NCBI GenBank assembly: GCA_038252945.1
Contig: JBBSHN010000033.1
Span: forward strand, 1 to 21,884
Length of the DNA stretch: 21,884 bases
Origin: JAUJOE01 sp038252945
GTDB taxonomy: Bacteria; Actinomycetota; Actinomycetes; Propionibacteriales; Nocardioidaceae
Reading direction: 5' to 3'
Shown: positions 1-8,200 of the stretch, piece by piece
Numbering within the stretch: position 1 is the first letter of the stretch
How the letters are laid out: the number at the start of each line of letters is the position of its first letter
Notes under the pieces: generated by a model
Told to the model about the DNA's origin: nothing
The model's database searches: none
Seen by the model: the letters and a program-made list of their open reading frames with translations, nothing else
Made by a program: the position numbers and the translations under genes

Positions 1-1
1 A

Positions 2-415
2 TCCTGGCCACACACAATCGCTATCGCCGTGACGGAGCGACAGCCGGTGGCTGTCGTAAGTCAGTCGAGCCAATGGGAGCTAGTGGACAAGACAGGAGCG
101 CTGTTTCGACGAGTTGCCGCTGCTCCGCCGGGAATGCCAGTGATCGACGTCCCGTCAACTCGAACTACCGACGTGCTGCGGTCAGCCGCCGCCGTGGTGT
201 CGTCGTTGCCAGGTGACCTGCTGTCGCGCACTCGTAGCGTGCGAGCGGAGTCGCTGGACTCGATCACACTCCTTCTGCGGGACGGAAGGTCCGTGCTGTG
301 GGGCAACGCAAACCAGAATCGCGCGAAAGCACAGGTGTTGGCGGTGCTACTCAAGCATCGAGCCACCGCGTACGACGTCAGCGTTCCGGCTGAGCCAACG
401 TTGACCAGCCACTGA
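2..415 (+). CDS. ftsQ: Cell division protein FtsQ, C-terminal part (5' end outside window)
   Basis: This is the tail of FtsQ, the bitopic divisome protein that links FtsB/FtsL to the septal wall machinery on the outer face of the membrane. The frame is open from base 2, so the GTG at 29 is internal rather than the true start. The first residues read SWPHTIAIAVTERQPVAVV, which matches the conserved 'WP.t..v.v.ER.PvAv' strand after the POTRA domain. The rest fits the beta domain: 'GALFRRVAAAPPGMPVID', then 'VRAESLDSITLLLRDGRSVLWG', then a closing 'KAQVLAVLLKHRATAYDVSVP' segment typical of actinobacterial FtsQ. The cytoplasmic tail, membrane helix and POTRA domain lie upstream of the window. It directly precedes ftsZ, the usual order in the dcw cluster. 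Confidence is high from motif and synteny together. Confidence 0.93.
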   Translation, partial: SWPHTIAIAVTERQPVAVVSQSSQWELVDKTGALFRRVAAAPPGMPVIDVPSTRTTDVLRSAAAVVSSLPGDLLSRTRSVRAESLDSITLLLRDGRSVLWGNANQNRAKAQVLAVLLKHRATAYDVSVPAEPTLTSH

Positions 416-491
416 CGCGACCTCCTGAATGCATGACCCTGCACCGCTGGTGGTCCGGGTCGGGGCGAAGACGACACAAAAAGGAGCCCGC

Positions 492-548
492 GTGTCGGTT
501 GCCCCGAAGCGCGCCGGTGTCCTACGTTGTTGGTCGACACGAGGTTGA
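492..548 (+). CDS. Possible 18-codon leader mini-ORF between ftsQ and ftsZ
   Basis: A GTG at 492 follows a strong ribosome-binding site (AAGGAG, 481-486, 5-nt spacer). It opens an 18-codon frame reading MSVAPKRAGVLRCWSTRG, which ends at TGA 546-548. The stop lies inside the TTGACA hexamer proposed as the ftsZ -35 box. I do not recognise the peptide. The SD quality is better than that of several real genes here, but an 18-codon frame can arise by chance. It could be a leader peptide, a remnant, or nothing. Only the SD and the frame are seen; any function is inference. Confidence 0.22.
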   Translation: MSVAPKRAGVLRCWSTRG

Positions 549-577
549 CACTGCTGTAACTCTTTAGTAGAGAGTTA
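545..577 (+). promoter_or_regulatory. Candidate ftsZ promoter with inverted repeat
   Basis: TTGACA (545-550) is a perfect -35 hexamer. With a 17-bp spacer it is followed by TAGAGA (568-573), a partial -10. A perfect 7-bp inverted repeat overlaps the spacer and -10: TAACTCT (557-563), spacer TTAGTAG, AGAGTTA (571-577). Transcription starting near 580 would give an ftsZ leader of about 110 nt. Several promoters are known in the ftsQ-ftsZ gap of actinobacteria, so a promoter is expected here. The role of the repeat as an operator is inferred. Confidence 0.5.
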
Positions 578-690
578 AGGTTTGCGCTCGACCAGCGTCA
601 TTCTTCCCCACAGTCTGGACATGTTGCAGTCGCTCGGCTTTCGAGCTCACCAGTGCGGCTGTGCCGGTAACTCCTGAGAGGTACTTGCTC

Positions 691-1986
691 GTGGCTGCAC
701 CGCAGAACTACCTGGCGGTCATCAAGGTCGTAGGCATCGGTGGGGGCGGCGTCAACGCCGTCAACCGGATGATCGAGGTTGGGCTTCGCGGAGTGGAGTT
801 CATCGCCATCAACACCGACGCACAAGCTCTGCTCATGAGCGATGCCGACGTCAAGCTCGATATCGGGCGGGACCTCACCCGCGGCCTTGGCGCCGGTGCC
901 AACCCCGACGTCGGCGCCCAGGCATCCGGCGACCATGCAGGAGAGATCGAAGAGGTCCTCAACGGCGCCGACATGGTCTTCGTCACTGCCGGCGAAGGCG
1001 GTGGCACCGGCACGGGTGGCGCACCCGTGGTGGCCCGAATCGCACGGTCGCTGGGCGCCCTGACGATCGGTGTCGTCACCCGGCCGTTCTCCTTCGAAGG
1101 GCGCCGGCGCGCGAACCAGGCCGAAGAAGGAATCGCTGAGCTGCGAGAAGAAGTCGACACTTTGATCGTGATTCCCAACGATCGGCTGCTCTCGATCTCC
1201 GACCGCTCGGTCAGCGTTCTCGACGCCTTCAAGCAGGCCGACCAGGTGCTTCTGCAAGGCGTCTCGGGCATCACCGACCTGATCACCACGCCCGGCCTGA
1301 TCAACCTCGACTTCGCCGACGTCAAGTCGGTGATGTCCTCCGCCGGTTCGGCACTAATGGGCATCGGACGTGCGAATGGCGAAGACCGGGCAGTCGTTGC
1401 GGCCGAGATGGCTGTATCCAGTCCGCTGCTCGAGGCGTCGATCGACGGCGCTCACGGAGTGCTGCTGTCAATCTCCGGTGGCTCAGACCTCGGACTCTTT
1501 GAGATCAATGAAGCCGCCGCCCTGGTGTCGCAGGCGGCACACGCCGAGGCCAACATCATCTTTGGTGCGGTGATCGACGATGCCCTCGGCGACGAGGTTC
1601 GAGTCACTGTTATCGCGGCGGGTTTCGACGGCGGCATGCCGAAACGACGAGACCAGTCTCAGCCGGCGCTTCGCCCCAGGGAGACACCCGCGCAGCCACA
1701 GCAGATCCCGGCGCAGCAACTTCCTTCGCAGGCACCACAGCAGGGAGCTGCGGCGCAGCCTTCACCACAGCCCGCCGCTGCCGCTCCGACTGGGGAGTCG
1801 GGCCAACCGCAACGTCAGACCCCTGAGCCGCAGACCGCTCAGAAGCAGTCGCAGACTGATCAGCCCGACAAGCCAGAACCGGCCGCTGCCGGTCCCCAAC
1901 AACCCTCGCCGCTGCCGCCGCGGCAGCCCCGACCGATTGCGTTCGACAACTCCGAGGAACTCGACGTACCGGACTTTCTCAAGTAG
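691..1986 (+). CDS. ftsZ: Cell division GTPase FtsZ
   Basis: FtsZ is the tubulin-like GTPase that polymerises at mid-cell into the Z ring and recruits the divisome. The GTG at 691 was chosen because it gives the standard actinobacterial N-terminus MAAPQNYLAVIKVVGIGGGG and follows a TGAGAGG ribosome-binding site at 675-681; a GTG 30 bases upstream adds an atypical extension. The product is 431 aa. Visible motifs are the nucleotide-binding GIGGGGVNAVNRM (about 15-27), the tubulin signature GGGTGTG (103-109), the 'PNDRLL' segment and the T7 catalytic loop NLDFADV (from N205). After the core comes a long Gln/Pro/Ala-rich disordered linker (about 318-415). It ends in the conserved C-terminal peptide LDVPDFLK, which binds SepF and other partners. 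The linker is long but within the actinobacterial range. pgeF follows 3 bases after the stop. Confidence 0.98.
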   Translation: MAAPQNYLAVIKVVGIGGGGVNAVNRMIEVGLRGVEFIAINTDAQALLMSDADVKLDIGRDLTRGLGAGANPDVGAQASGDHAGEIEEVLNGADMVFVTAGEGGGTGTGGAPVVARIARSLGALTIGVVTRPFSFEGRRRANQAEEGIAELREEVDTLIVIPNDRLLSISDRSVSVLDAFKQADQVLLQGVSGITDLITTPGLINLDFADVKSVMSSAGSALMGIGRANGEDRAVVAAEMAVSSPLLEASIDGAHGVLLSISGGSDLGLFEINEAAALVSQAAHAEANIIFGAVIDDALGDEVRVTVIAAGFDGGMPKRRDQSQPALRPRETPAQPQQIPAQQLPSQAPQQGAAAQPSPQPAAAAPTGESGQPQRQTPEPQTAQKQSQTDQPDKPEPAAAGPQQPSPLPPRQPRPIAFDNSEELDVPDFLK

Positions 1987-1989
1987 CCC

Positions 1990-2742
1990 GTGTTCGCCTC
2001 GCGGGAATCGCTGAGCGGCGCGGCTGGGAGAGTCGAGCTGGCGTTCACCAACCGGCACGGAGGTGTAAGTCCACAGCCGTGCGACAGCCTGGACCTGAGC
2101 CGCGTCCGCAACAGCGGCGACGGGGCACTGCGGCAGAACTTCGAGCTCCTGGCCGAAGCGTTTGACGTGGACGGCTTCGCCACGATGCGACAGGTCCAAG
2201 GCAATGCGGTGGCGATCGTCACCGAGCTCACCGATGACCAGCCGGTCGCGGACGGTCTCGTCACCGCAGCAGCGGGGGTCCCGTTGTGCGTTCGGGTCGG
2301 TGACTGTGTGCCTGTGGTGTTGGCGGACGCCGACGCTGGAGTCATCGGGGTCGCGCATGCGGGCCGAGCCGGAATCGTCGCAGGCGTCGTGCCAGCGACA
2401 GTGACCGCCATGCGGACGCTCGGAGCGCAACGGATCGCCAGCTGGATCGGACCTTATGTCTGCGGGGCTTGCTACGAAGTCCCGGCACCTTTGCGCCACC
2501 ACGTCTCGGCCACGGTGCCGACGGCCTTCGCCTGCACGACGAGAGGAACTCCGTCGGTGGACTTGGGCGCGGCAGTGAACTGGCAGCTCACGGCCAACGG
2601 CTGCTCGGTCAACGATCGCAACGAATGCACCCTCGAAAGCGACGACTTCTACTCCTATCGACGAGACGGAGCTGCGTCTGGTCGCTTCGCAGGTATCGTC
2701 GTCCGGCGCAGCGCGTTTCCCGACCCGGCTCCGTCGCTGTGA
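1990..2742 (+). CDS. pgeF: PgeF/YfiH family protein (laccase domain, purine nucleoside phosphorylase-like)
   Basis: This is the YfiH/YlmD 'multicopper oxidase-like' family. Members have purine nucleoside phosphorylase or adenosine deaminase activity, and in E. coli the protein edits peptidoglycan precursors. The 250-aa product starts at a GTG 3 bases after the ftsZ stop, with no clear SD, so it probably relies on coupling. Family motifs are 'FTNRHGGVS' near the start, 'GDCVPV' with C106, 'AHAGRAG' with H123, 'GPYVCGACYEV', and 'SYRRDGAASGRFAG' at the end. The metal site of the family is a His-Cys-His triad (H71, C107, H124 in E. coli numbering, from memory). The first His sits in a 'QVHG' motif, but here it reads QVQG, with Q70. 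The stop overlaps the next start in GTGA. Family assignment is secure; catalytic competence is uncertain because of the missing ligand. Confidence 0.92.
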   Translation: MFASRESLSGAAGRVELAFTNRHGGVSPQPCDSLDLSRVRNSGDGALRQNFELLAEAFDVDGFATMRQVQGNAVAIVTELTDDQPVADGLVTAAAGVPLCVRVGDCVPVVLADADAGVIGVAHAGRAGIVAGVVPATVTAMRTLGAQRIASWIGPYVCGACYEVPAPLRHHVSATVPTAFACTTRGTPSVDLGAAVNWQLTANGCSVNDRNECTLESDDFYSYRRDGAASGRFAGIVVRRSAFPDPAPSL

Positions 2743-3446
2743 GCTCTGGGCGCCGCGACGAGCTCGCCGAACGAGTGGCGGGAGTACGCGAAAGGGTCGC
2801 TCGCGCCGCCGCAGCAGCCGGTCGGTCGGCCGACGACGTCTCGATGGTGGTCGTCACCAAGACTTGGCCCAGCAGTGACATTCGGTTGCTGCACGAGCTC
2901 GGAGTGACCGATTTCGCTGAGAACCGCTCGCAAGAAGGCGAGACCAAGGCAGCAGAACTGGCCGACCTGCCCATCACCTGGCACTTCATCGGCCAAATCC
3001 AGTCCAACAAAGCATCCCGGATCGCCGGCTACGCCTCGGTCGTGCATTCGGTCGACTCTGTTCGAGTGGCTCACCGTCTGAACTCCGGGGCGGAACGGGC
3101 CGAGCGATCATTGGAGTGTCTTGTTCAAGTCAGTCTTGATCCGGCGGCAGACGCCAGCGGCCGGGGCGGCGTGCGCCCCGGCCTGGCCGATGAGATTGCC
3201 GAGGCGCTCGAAGCGGCTGAGTTCCTGCGGTTCGCGGGAGTCATGGGCGTCGCGCCTCTGCACGAAGACTCCACCTTGGCCTATCGGCGGTTGGCTGAGG
3301 TGGCGGCACAGCTACGGCTCCGTCATCCGGACGGGTCGCTCCTGTCGGCGGGAATGAGCGCCGACTTCGAGGCGGCAATCCGGGTCGGCGCAACACACGT
3401 GCGTGTCGGCAGCGCGATACTCGGTCTGAGGCCCCCCAACCGGTAA
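2739..3446 (+). CDS. yggS: PLP homeostasis protein YggS/PLPBP
   Basis: This cytoplasmic pyridoxal-phosphate-binding protein has an alanine-racemase-like TIM-barrel fold and is needed for PLP balance and amino-acid homeostasis; no firm enzymatic reaction is known. The GTG at 2739 gives 235 aa and a 4-bp GTGA overlap with pgeF, so the two are probably translationally coupled. PLP would form a Schiff base with K41 in 'MVVVTKTWP'. Other family marks are 'FAENRSQEG', 'WHFIGQIQSNK', 'VHSVDSVRVA', 'FAGVMGVAP' and the C-terminal phosphate-binding 'SAGMSADFEAAIRVGATHVRVGSAILG'. Length is normal. Its place between ftsZ and sepF is the standard actinobacterial and firmicute arrangement. Confidence 0.96.
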   Translation: MSSGRRDELAERVAGVRERVARAAAAAGRSADDVSMVVVTKTWPSSDIRLLHELGVTDFAENRSQEGETKAAELADLPITWHFIGQIQSNKASRIAGYASVVHSVDSVRVAHRLNSGAERAERSLECLVQVSLDPAADASGRGGVRPGLADEIAEALEAAEFLRFAGVMGVAPLHEDSTLAYRRLAEVAAQLRLRHPDGSLLSAGMSADFEAAIRVGATHVRVGSAILGLRPPNR

Positions 3447-3458
3447 GGTCAGAACCGA

Positions 3459-3475
3459 TTTCCGCTCCGCGGAAA
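3459..3475. repeat. Perfect hairpin between yggS and sepF
   Basis: TTTCCGC (3459-3465) and GCGGAAA (3469-3475) form a perfect 7-bp inverted repeat with a 3-nt loop, 12 bases after the yggS stop and 38 bases before the sepF start. There is no T-tract, so it is not a standard terminator. It may be an attenuator, an RNA-stability hairpin or a protein site. Confidence 0.5.
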
Positions 3476-3512
3476 GCCGCACCACCACCTCGGCATCCGG
3501 AGGCACCAGGTC

Positions 3513-4004
3513 ATGGCGGGCGCAATGCGCAAGGTCGGCGTGTATCTCGGTCTGCTCGAAGACACGGACCGCTACGAGGACGACTACTACGCCGACGACG
3601 AGACGCCTACAAGCTCGCGGGGATCGACGGCGATCGGCCGCCCGATGCATGCTGTGCCTGACGACCGCCCAGCGCCCGTGGCGTCACTCGCGGATCGGCG
3701 CCGACCCTCGCAAGTGGTCACTGAACTGTCCCGGATCACCACGGTGCATCCACGCACCTACAACGAGGCGCGCACGATCGGTGAGTACTACCGAGAAGGC
3801 ATCCCGGTCATCATGAACCTCTCCGACATGGACGACAGAGACGCCAAGCGGCTCGTCGACTTCTCGGCGGGTTTAGTGTTTGCCGTCCGCGGAACCATCG
3901 AACGCGTCACGAACAAGGTTTTCTTGCTTTCGCCGCCCAACGTGTCGGTCGCGGCTGAGGACAAGCAGCGTATCGCCGAGGGCGGATTCTTCAACCAGAG
4001 CTGA
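3513..4004 (+). CDS. sepF: Cell division protein SepF
   Basis: SepF binds the membrane and the FtsZ C-terminal peptide. It tethers the Z ring in bacteria that lack FtsA, as actinobacteria do. The 163-aa product starts at ATG 3513 after a CCGGAGG ribosome-binding site (3497-3503). It begins with MAGAMRKVGVYLGL, the amphipathic membrane-binding helix. An acidic, tyrosine-rich variable linker follows (about 16-70). The globular SepF domain (about 75-163) contains 'HPRTYNEARTIGEYYREG', 'PVIMNLSDMDDRDAKRLVDFSAGLVF', 'GTIERVTNKVFLLSPPNV' and the exact terminal 'AEGGFFNQS'. All hallmarks are present and length is typical. It sits in the ftsZ-pgeF-yggS-sepF-yggT-divIVA order expected for this phylum. 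Confidence 0.98.
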   Translation: MAGAMRKVGVYLGLLEDTDRYEDDYYADDETPTSSRGSTAIGRPMHAVPDDRPAPVASLADRRRPSQVVTELSRITTVHPRTYNEARTIGEYYREGIPVIMNLSDMDDRDAKRLVDFSAGLVFAVRGTIERVTNKVFLLSPPNVSVAAEDKQRIAEGGFFNQS

Positions 4005-4079
4005 CGTCACCCCCTCTCAGGCATCGCAGTATGGCGCTGACCTTGCCCGCTACGGCGGCGTCCTCACTGCTCCGACGTC

Positions 4080-4085
4080 TAGGCT
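4080..4085 (+). promoter_or_regulatory. Candidate -10 box for a leaderless yggT transcript
   Basis: TAGGCT (4080-4085) fits the actinobacterial TAnnnT -10 consensus and lies 6 nt before the GTG start of yggT. That spacing would place the transcript start at or next to the start codon. No convincing -35 is visible 16-18 bp upstream. No SD precedes yggT, which supports a leaderless message or coupling. Confidence 0.3.
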
Positions 4086-4091
4086 GCTTTC

Positions 4092-4388
4092 GTGGTGTTC
4101 GTCGGTGTCGTGCTCGAGCTGGTGCTGTGGTTCTACATTCTGCTTCTGCTTGCCCGCATCGTCGCCGACTGGGTGCAGATGTTCGCGCGATCCTGGCAAC
4201 CGCAAGGGCCGGTGTTGGTGCTGCTGGAGATGATCTATACCGCCACTGATCCGCCGATCCGGCTGTTCCGCAGATTCGTGCCACCGCTGCGGCTGGGGGG
4301 CCAAGGGATCGATTTGTCGATTCTCTTTGTGTTGCTGATTTGTTATGTCTTTCTCTACATCAACCGCCGCACGCTGCTTTTCGCCTGA
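4092..4388 (+). CDS. yggT: YggT family integral membrane protein
   Basis: This small inner-membrane protein of the YggT family is found next to sepF and divIVA across actinobacteria and firmicutes. It is linked to division, chloroplast nucleoid partition (plant homologue CCB3/YLMG) and osmotic tolerance, but its biochemical role is unclear. The 98-aa product has two hydrophobic segments: about 3-27 (VGVVLELVLWFYILLLLARI) and about 73-92 (IDLSILFVLLICYVFLYI). The connecting region carries the family signature 'DWVQMFARSWQPQG', 'YTATDPPIRLFRRFVPPLRLGG'. Two tandem GTG codons (4092 and 4095) could start it; the first was used. There is no recognisable SD, and an 87-bp gap separates it from sepF. 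Confidence 0.93.
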   Translation: MVFVGVVLELVLWFYILLLLARIVADWVQMFARSWQPQGPVLVLLEMIYTATDPPIRLFRRFVPPLRLGGQGIDLSILFVLLICYVFLYINRRTLLFA

Positions 4389-4503
4389 GCGCCGACCGCC
4401 CCGACGTCGCCCCGGGAAATTCGGTGCCGGGTGACCGGTTCCGCAAGAAGGTGTAGAGGAGGTAGCGTTGCGCTGACGCCATCGACCCAGGAAAGGGACT
4501 TCC

Positions 4504-5259
4504 ATGCCGCTGACGCCCGAGGACGTCCACAAGAAGACGTTTACACCGGTCCGCTTGCGCGAGGGCTACGACATGGGGGAGGTCGACCAGTTCCTCGACG
4601 AGGTAGAAGAAGAGCTGACCCGGCTGCTCAAGGAGAGCTCAGACCTTCGAGCCCAGCTCGCATCGGTAGCGACCAACGGCGCCACAGCTGAAGTCACTGC
4701 GCCCGCCGCTCCCGACCCGGCTTCGGTCGCGCCGGCGCCACCTCCGCCGGCACCTGTCGTCGCCGCACCTATGCAGCCGGCCTCGTTGACCGAGCTTCCG
4801 CTCGTGAAGACCGCGCCAGAAGCGTCCTCGGCTGCAGCCCGCCTGCTCGAGATCGCGACGAGCAACGCCGAACAGCTGGTTCACGAGGCGAAGGCAGATG
4901 CTGATCGCATCGTTGGCCAGGCGCGCACACAGGCCGACAGGGTCGGCAAGGACGCGCAGTCCAAGGCTGACAAGTTGACTGCCGAAGCTCGTAAGCGATC
5001 GCAACGACTAGACGCGGAGACCGAAGAGCGGCGTGAGCAGATGCTCGGCACTCTCGAGCGGGAGAAGCAGACCCTGGCTGCTGAGCTGGAGGAGATGCGC
5101 GCCTTCGAGCGGGAGTACCGCAGCCGCTTGAAGAGCTACTTCGAAGCCCAGCTGCGGGCTCTGGAGGGCGACGGTGAGACTGATGACGTCCCGCTGACGC
5201 CGTCAGCAAACGGTGAGACCTCCGAGCGAATCCGTGAGCTGTTGAGCGACCGCAAGTAG
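4504..5259 (+). CDS. divIVA: DivIVA/Wag31 polar growth coiled-coil protein
   Basis: DivIVA (Wag31, antigen 84) assembles at negatively curved membrane, marks the cell poles and organises polar peptidoglycan synthesis in actinobacteria. ATG 4504 follows a GGAAAGGGA ribosome-binding site (4490-4498). The 251-aa protein starts with the conserved membrane-binding domain MPLTPEDVHKKTFTPVRLRE, then 'GYDMGEVDQFLDEVEEELTRLL' (1-50). Next is a low-complexity Ala/Pro spacer (about 56-105). A long Ala/Glu/Arg-rich coiled coil follows (about 107-220), with heptad-like 'ADADRIVGQARTQADRV' and 'KADKLTAEARKRSQRLDAE'. The end, 'ERIRELLSDRK', resembles mycobacterial Wag31. A TAGCGT -10-like hexamer lies at 4463-4468 without a clear -35. 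Convergent ileS begins only 39 bases after the stop, and no terminator hairpin was found in that gap. Confidence 0.96.
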   Translation: MPLTPEDVHKKTFTPVRLREGYDMGEVDQFLDEVEEELTRLLKESSDLRAQLASVATNGATAEVTAPAAPDPASVAPAPPPPAPVVAAPMQPASLTELPLVKTAPEASSAAARLLEIATSNAEQLVHEAKADADRIVGQARTQADRVGKDAQSKADKLTAEARKRSQRLDAETEERREQMLGTLEREKQTLAAELEEMRAFEREYRSRLKSYFEAQLRALEGDGETDDVPLTPSANGETSERIRELLSDRK

Positions 5260-5298
5260 GCAACCGCCGCTGGTCAAGCGCTGGCTGAGGCTGGCTGG

Positions 5299-8200
5299 TC
5301 AGACCTTGTCGAGCTGGAACGCGACTTCCAGTTCCGGGTCGGCCAGCCAGCCTTTTTCCGGCTCCGGAGACTCGGTCACAGAGACTGCTAGCACCTCAGT
5401 CGCGACGAGGTCTGTGTGCTCACGTAGCGCAGATGCAGTCTCCCCGGCGGCACTCCAGCGCAGGCGGATGCGATCGACGACGTCCAGACCAGCGGTCTTG
5501 CGCGCCTCCTGGATCAGCCGGATCGCCTCGCGAGCACGTCCAGCGCGTACCAGCTCCGGAGTGAGGCTGAGGTCGAGAGCGACGGTTTCGCCATGCTCGT
5601 TGATCACCGACCACCCTTCGCGCGGCAGCTCACTGACGATGACGTCGTCCGATGTCAGCTCGACGGTCCCGAAGCAGGAGACGGTGGCCCTACCCTGCGC
5701 GGCGAGGTCGGCCGCGAGGACTGTGGGGTCCGAAGCAGTGATCGCGGCCGCTACGTCCGGTGTTTGGCTCCCGAACCGTTTTCCGAGACTGCGGTAGTTC
5801 GGCTTCACTTGATAGGTCACCAGGTCCCCTGCAGCAGAGAACGACTCGACCGACTGCACGTTCAGCTCCTCCGCGATCTGCGTCTGAAGTTCGTCGCTTA
5901 GCTGCCCATGAGCAGCTGAAGCGATCAGCACCCGGGACAGCGGCTGCCTCGTCCGGATCTTGGCCTCCGCTCGCGCCGCTCGGCCGAGTTCGACGAGCCG
6001 CCGAGCCAGCGCCATCGCTGCATTCAGCTCGGTGTCGATGCACTCCCCGTCGTACGACGGCCAGGAGGCCAGATGGACCGAAGCCGGTGCTGTCGGGTCG
6101 ACGCTGCGGACCATGTCCTGCCAGACACGCTCGGTGACGAACGGCACGAGCGGAGCTAGCAGTCTCGTCAACACCTCGAGCGTTTCGTGCAACGTAGCAA
6201 GCGCTGCGGAATCGCCGTCCCAGAAGCGCCGCCGAGATCTGCGCACGTACCAGTTCGACAAGTCGTCGACGAACTCGCTGAGCCGTTGACCGGCGCGCTG
6301 GGTGTCGAAGATTTCCAGTGCCCCGGTCACGTCCTCCACCAGCCGTTCCCGCTGCGAAAGCACCCAGCGGTCCATGACGTGCCGGTCCGCCGGTGGCGGG
6401 GCGCCCTGCGGAGGCGACCAGCCGTTCGTGCGCGCGTACAGAACATGAAAGGCGACGGTGTTCCAGTACGTGAGCAGCACCTTCCGCACGATCTCCTGCA
6501 GAGCGCCGTGGCCCACTCGGCGAGCTGCCCACGGAGACCCCGCGGCGGCCATGAACCAGCGCAGGGCGTCAGCACCGTGCTCCTCCATGAGCGGCATCGG
6601 CTCCAACACGTTGCCCAGGTGCTTGGACATCTTGCGCCCGTCTTCGGAAAGCAGGAGCCCGAGGCACACGACGTTCTCGTATGCGGATTCCTGGAACAGC
6701 AACGTGCCGATCGCCATCAAGGAGTAGAACCATCCACGGGTCTGGTCCAAGCCCTCGCAGATGAACTGCGCAGGGAATGCATCGGCGAACCGATCCTTCG
6801 ACTTTTCCGCATGCGGATATCCCCACTGGGCGAACGGCATCGACCCCGAGTCGTACCAGGCGTCGATGACCTCGGGCACGCGGGTTGATTGCGTGCCGCA
6901 CTCAGAGCAGGGCAGTGTCACCTCGTCGACGAACGGCCGGTGCGGGTCCATGTCGCTGAGATCGCGTCCGCTGCGCTCGCTCAGCTCGGCCAGTGACCCA
7001 ACACAGGTCAGATGACCGCTTCCACACCGCCAGATCGGCAGCGGAGTTCCCCAGTAGCGCGTCCGTGACAGTGACCAGTCGACGTTGTTGTGCAGCCAGT
7101 CCCCGTACCGCCCGTGCTTGATGGTGGCGGGATACCAGTTCGTGCGCTCGTTCGCCCGCAGCAGCGCATCCTTGATCGCCGTGGTGCGGATGTACCAGGC
7201 GGGTAGCGCGTAGTACATCAGTGGGGTGTGGCACCGCCAGCAGTGCGGATAGGAGTGCTCGTAGGACGCGTGGCGGAAGAGCAAACCTCGACGGTCCAGC
7301 TCGCGCACCAGGTCGACGTCAGCGTGCTTGAAGAACTGGCCGCCGACGAGTTCCACGTCGGAGTCGAAGTGGCCGTCCCGACCGACGGGGTTGACGACAG
7401 GGAGCCCGTAGGCCGAGGCGACCACCATGTCGTCCGAACCGAATGCCGGTGACTGGTGCACAAGCCCAGTGCCGGCGTCGGTCGTCACGTAGTCGGCCAG
7501 CACGACGAAGTGCGCCTTCGTGGCTTCGGGAAACCCCACGAGGTCGAACGGCCGGCGGTAGCGCCAGTACTCCATCTCGTCGCCGAGTAGCCGGGACTCG
7601 ACGATCCACCCGTCGCCGAGAACCGTCTCGAACAACGGCTCGGCGACGACCAGCCGCTCGTTGCCGTCGCTGGCCACGACGTATTGCTCGGCTGGATGCG
7701 CCGCCACCGCGGTGTTGGAGACAAGCGTCCAGGGGGTCGTCGTCCACACCAGCAGCGCGGCCGCGTCGGCGAGCGGGCCGGAGGTCAGCGGAAACCGGAC
7801 GTAGACCGACGGATCGACGACTGTCTCGTACCCGCCCGGCTGCCCCAGCTCGTGGTCGGACAGCGCCGTCTCGCAGCGAGGGCAGTACGGCGAGATGCGG
7901 TCCGCTTCATAGAGCAGCCCGAGGTCGAAAATCTGCTTGAGTGACCACCAGACGCTTTCGATGTACGACGCGTCCATCGTGCGGTAGGCCTGCTCGGTGT
8001 CGAGCCAGTACCCCATCCGCCGCGTCATCGCCTCGAACCCCCCTACGTGCCGCCGGACAGAGTCGCGGCACGCGGCGTTGAACTCGGCGATGCCGTACTT
8101 CTCGATGGCTCGCTTGCCGGAGAGGCCGAGCTCCTTCTCGACGCCCACCTCGACGTGCAGCCCCTGGCAGTCCCAGCCGGCTTTGCGGTCGACGCGATAG

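Noticed and set aside
61..540. 159-codon open frame on the minus strand over the ftsQ end
   Set aside because: It lies antisense to ftsQ and the intergenic promoter region and shows no recognisable motif. Long shadow frames are expected at this GC content.
598..1257. 219-codon and 218-codon minus-strand frames over ftsZ
   Set aside because: They are antisense to the conserved FtsZ core, with compositionally biased, motif-free translations.
5260..5298. Direct repeat GCTGGTCA in the divIVA-ileS gap as a bidirectional terminator
   Set aside because: The copies are direct rather than inverted, and no stable hairpin with a T-run is seen.
5690..6532. 280-codon minus-strand frame within ileS
   Set aside because: It is in another frame of the same strand as ileS and Arg/Ala/Gly-rich. 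IleRS motifs continue unbroken through the region.
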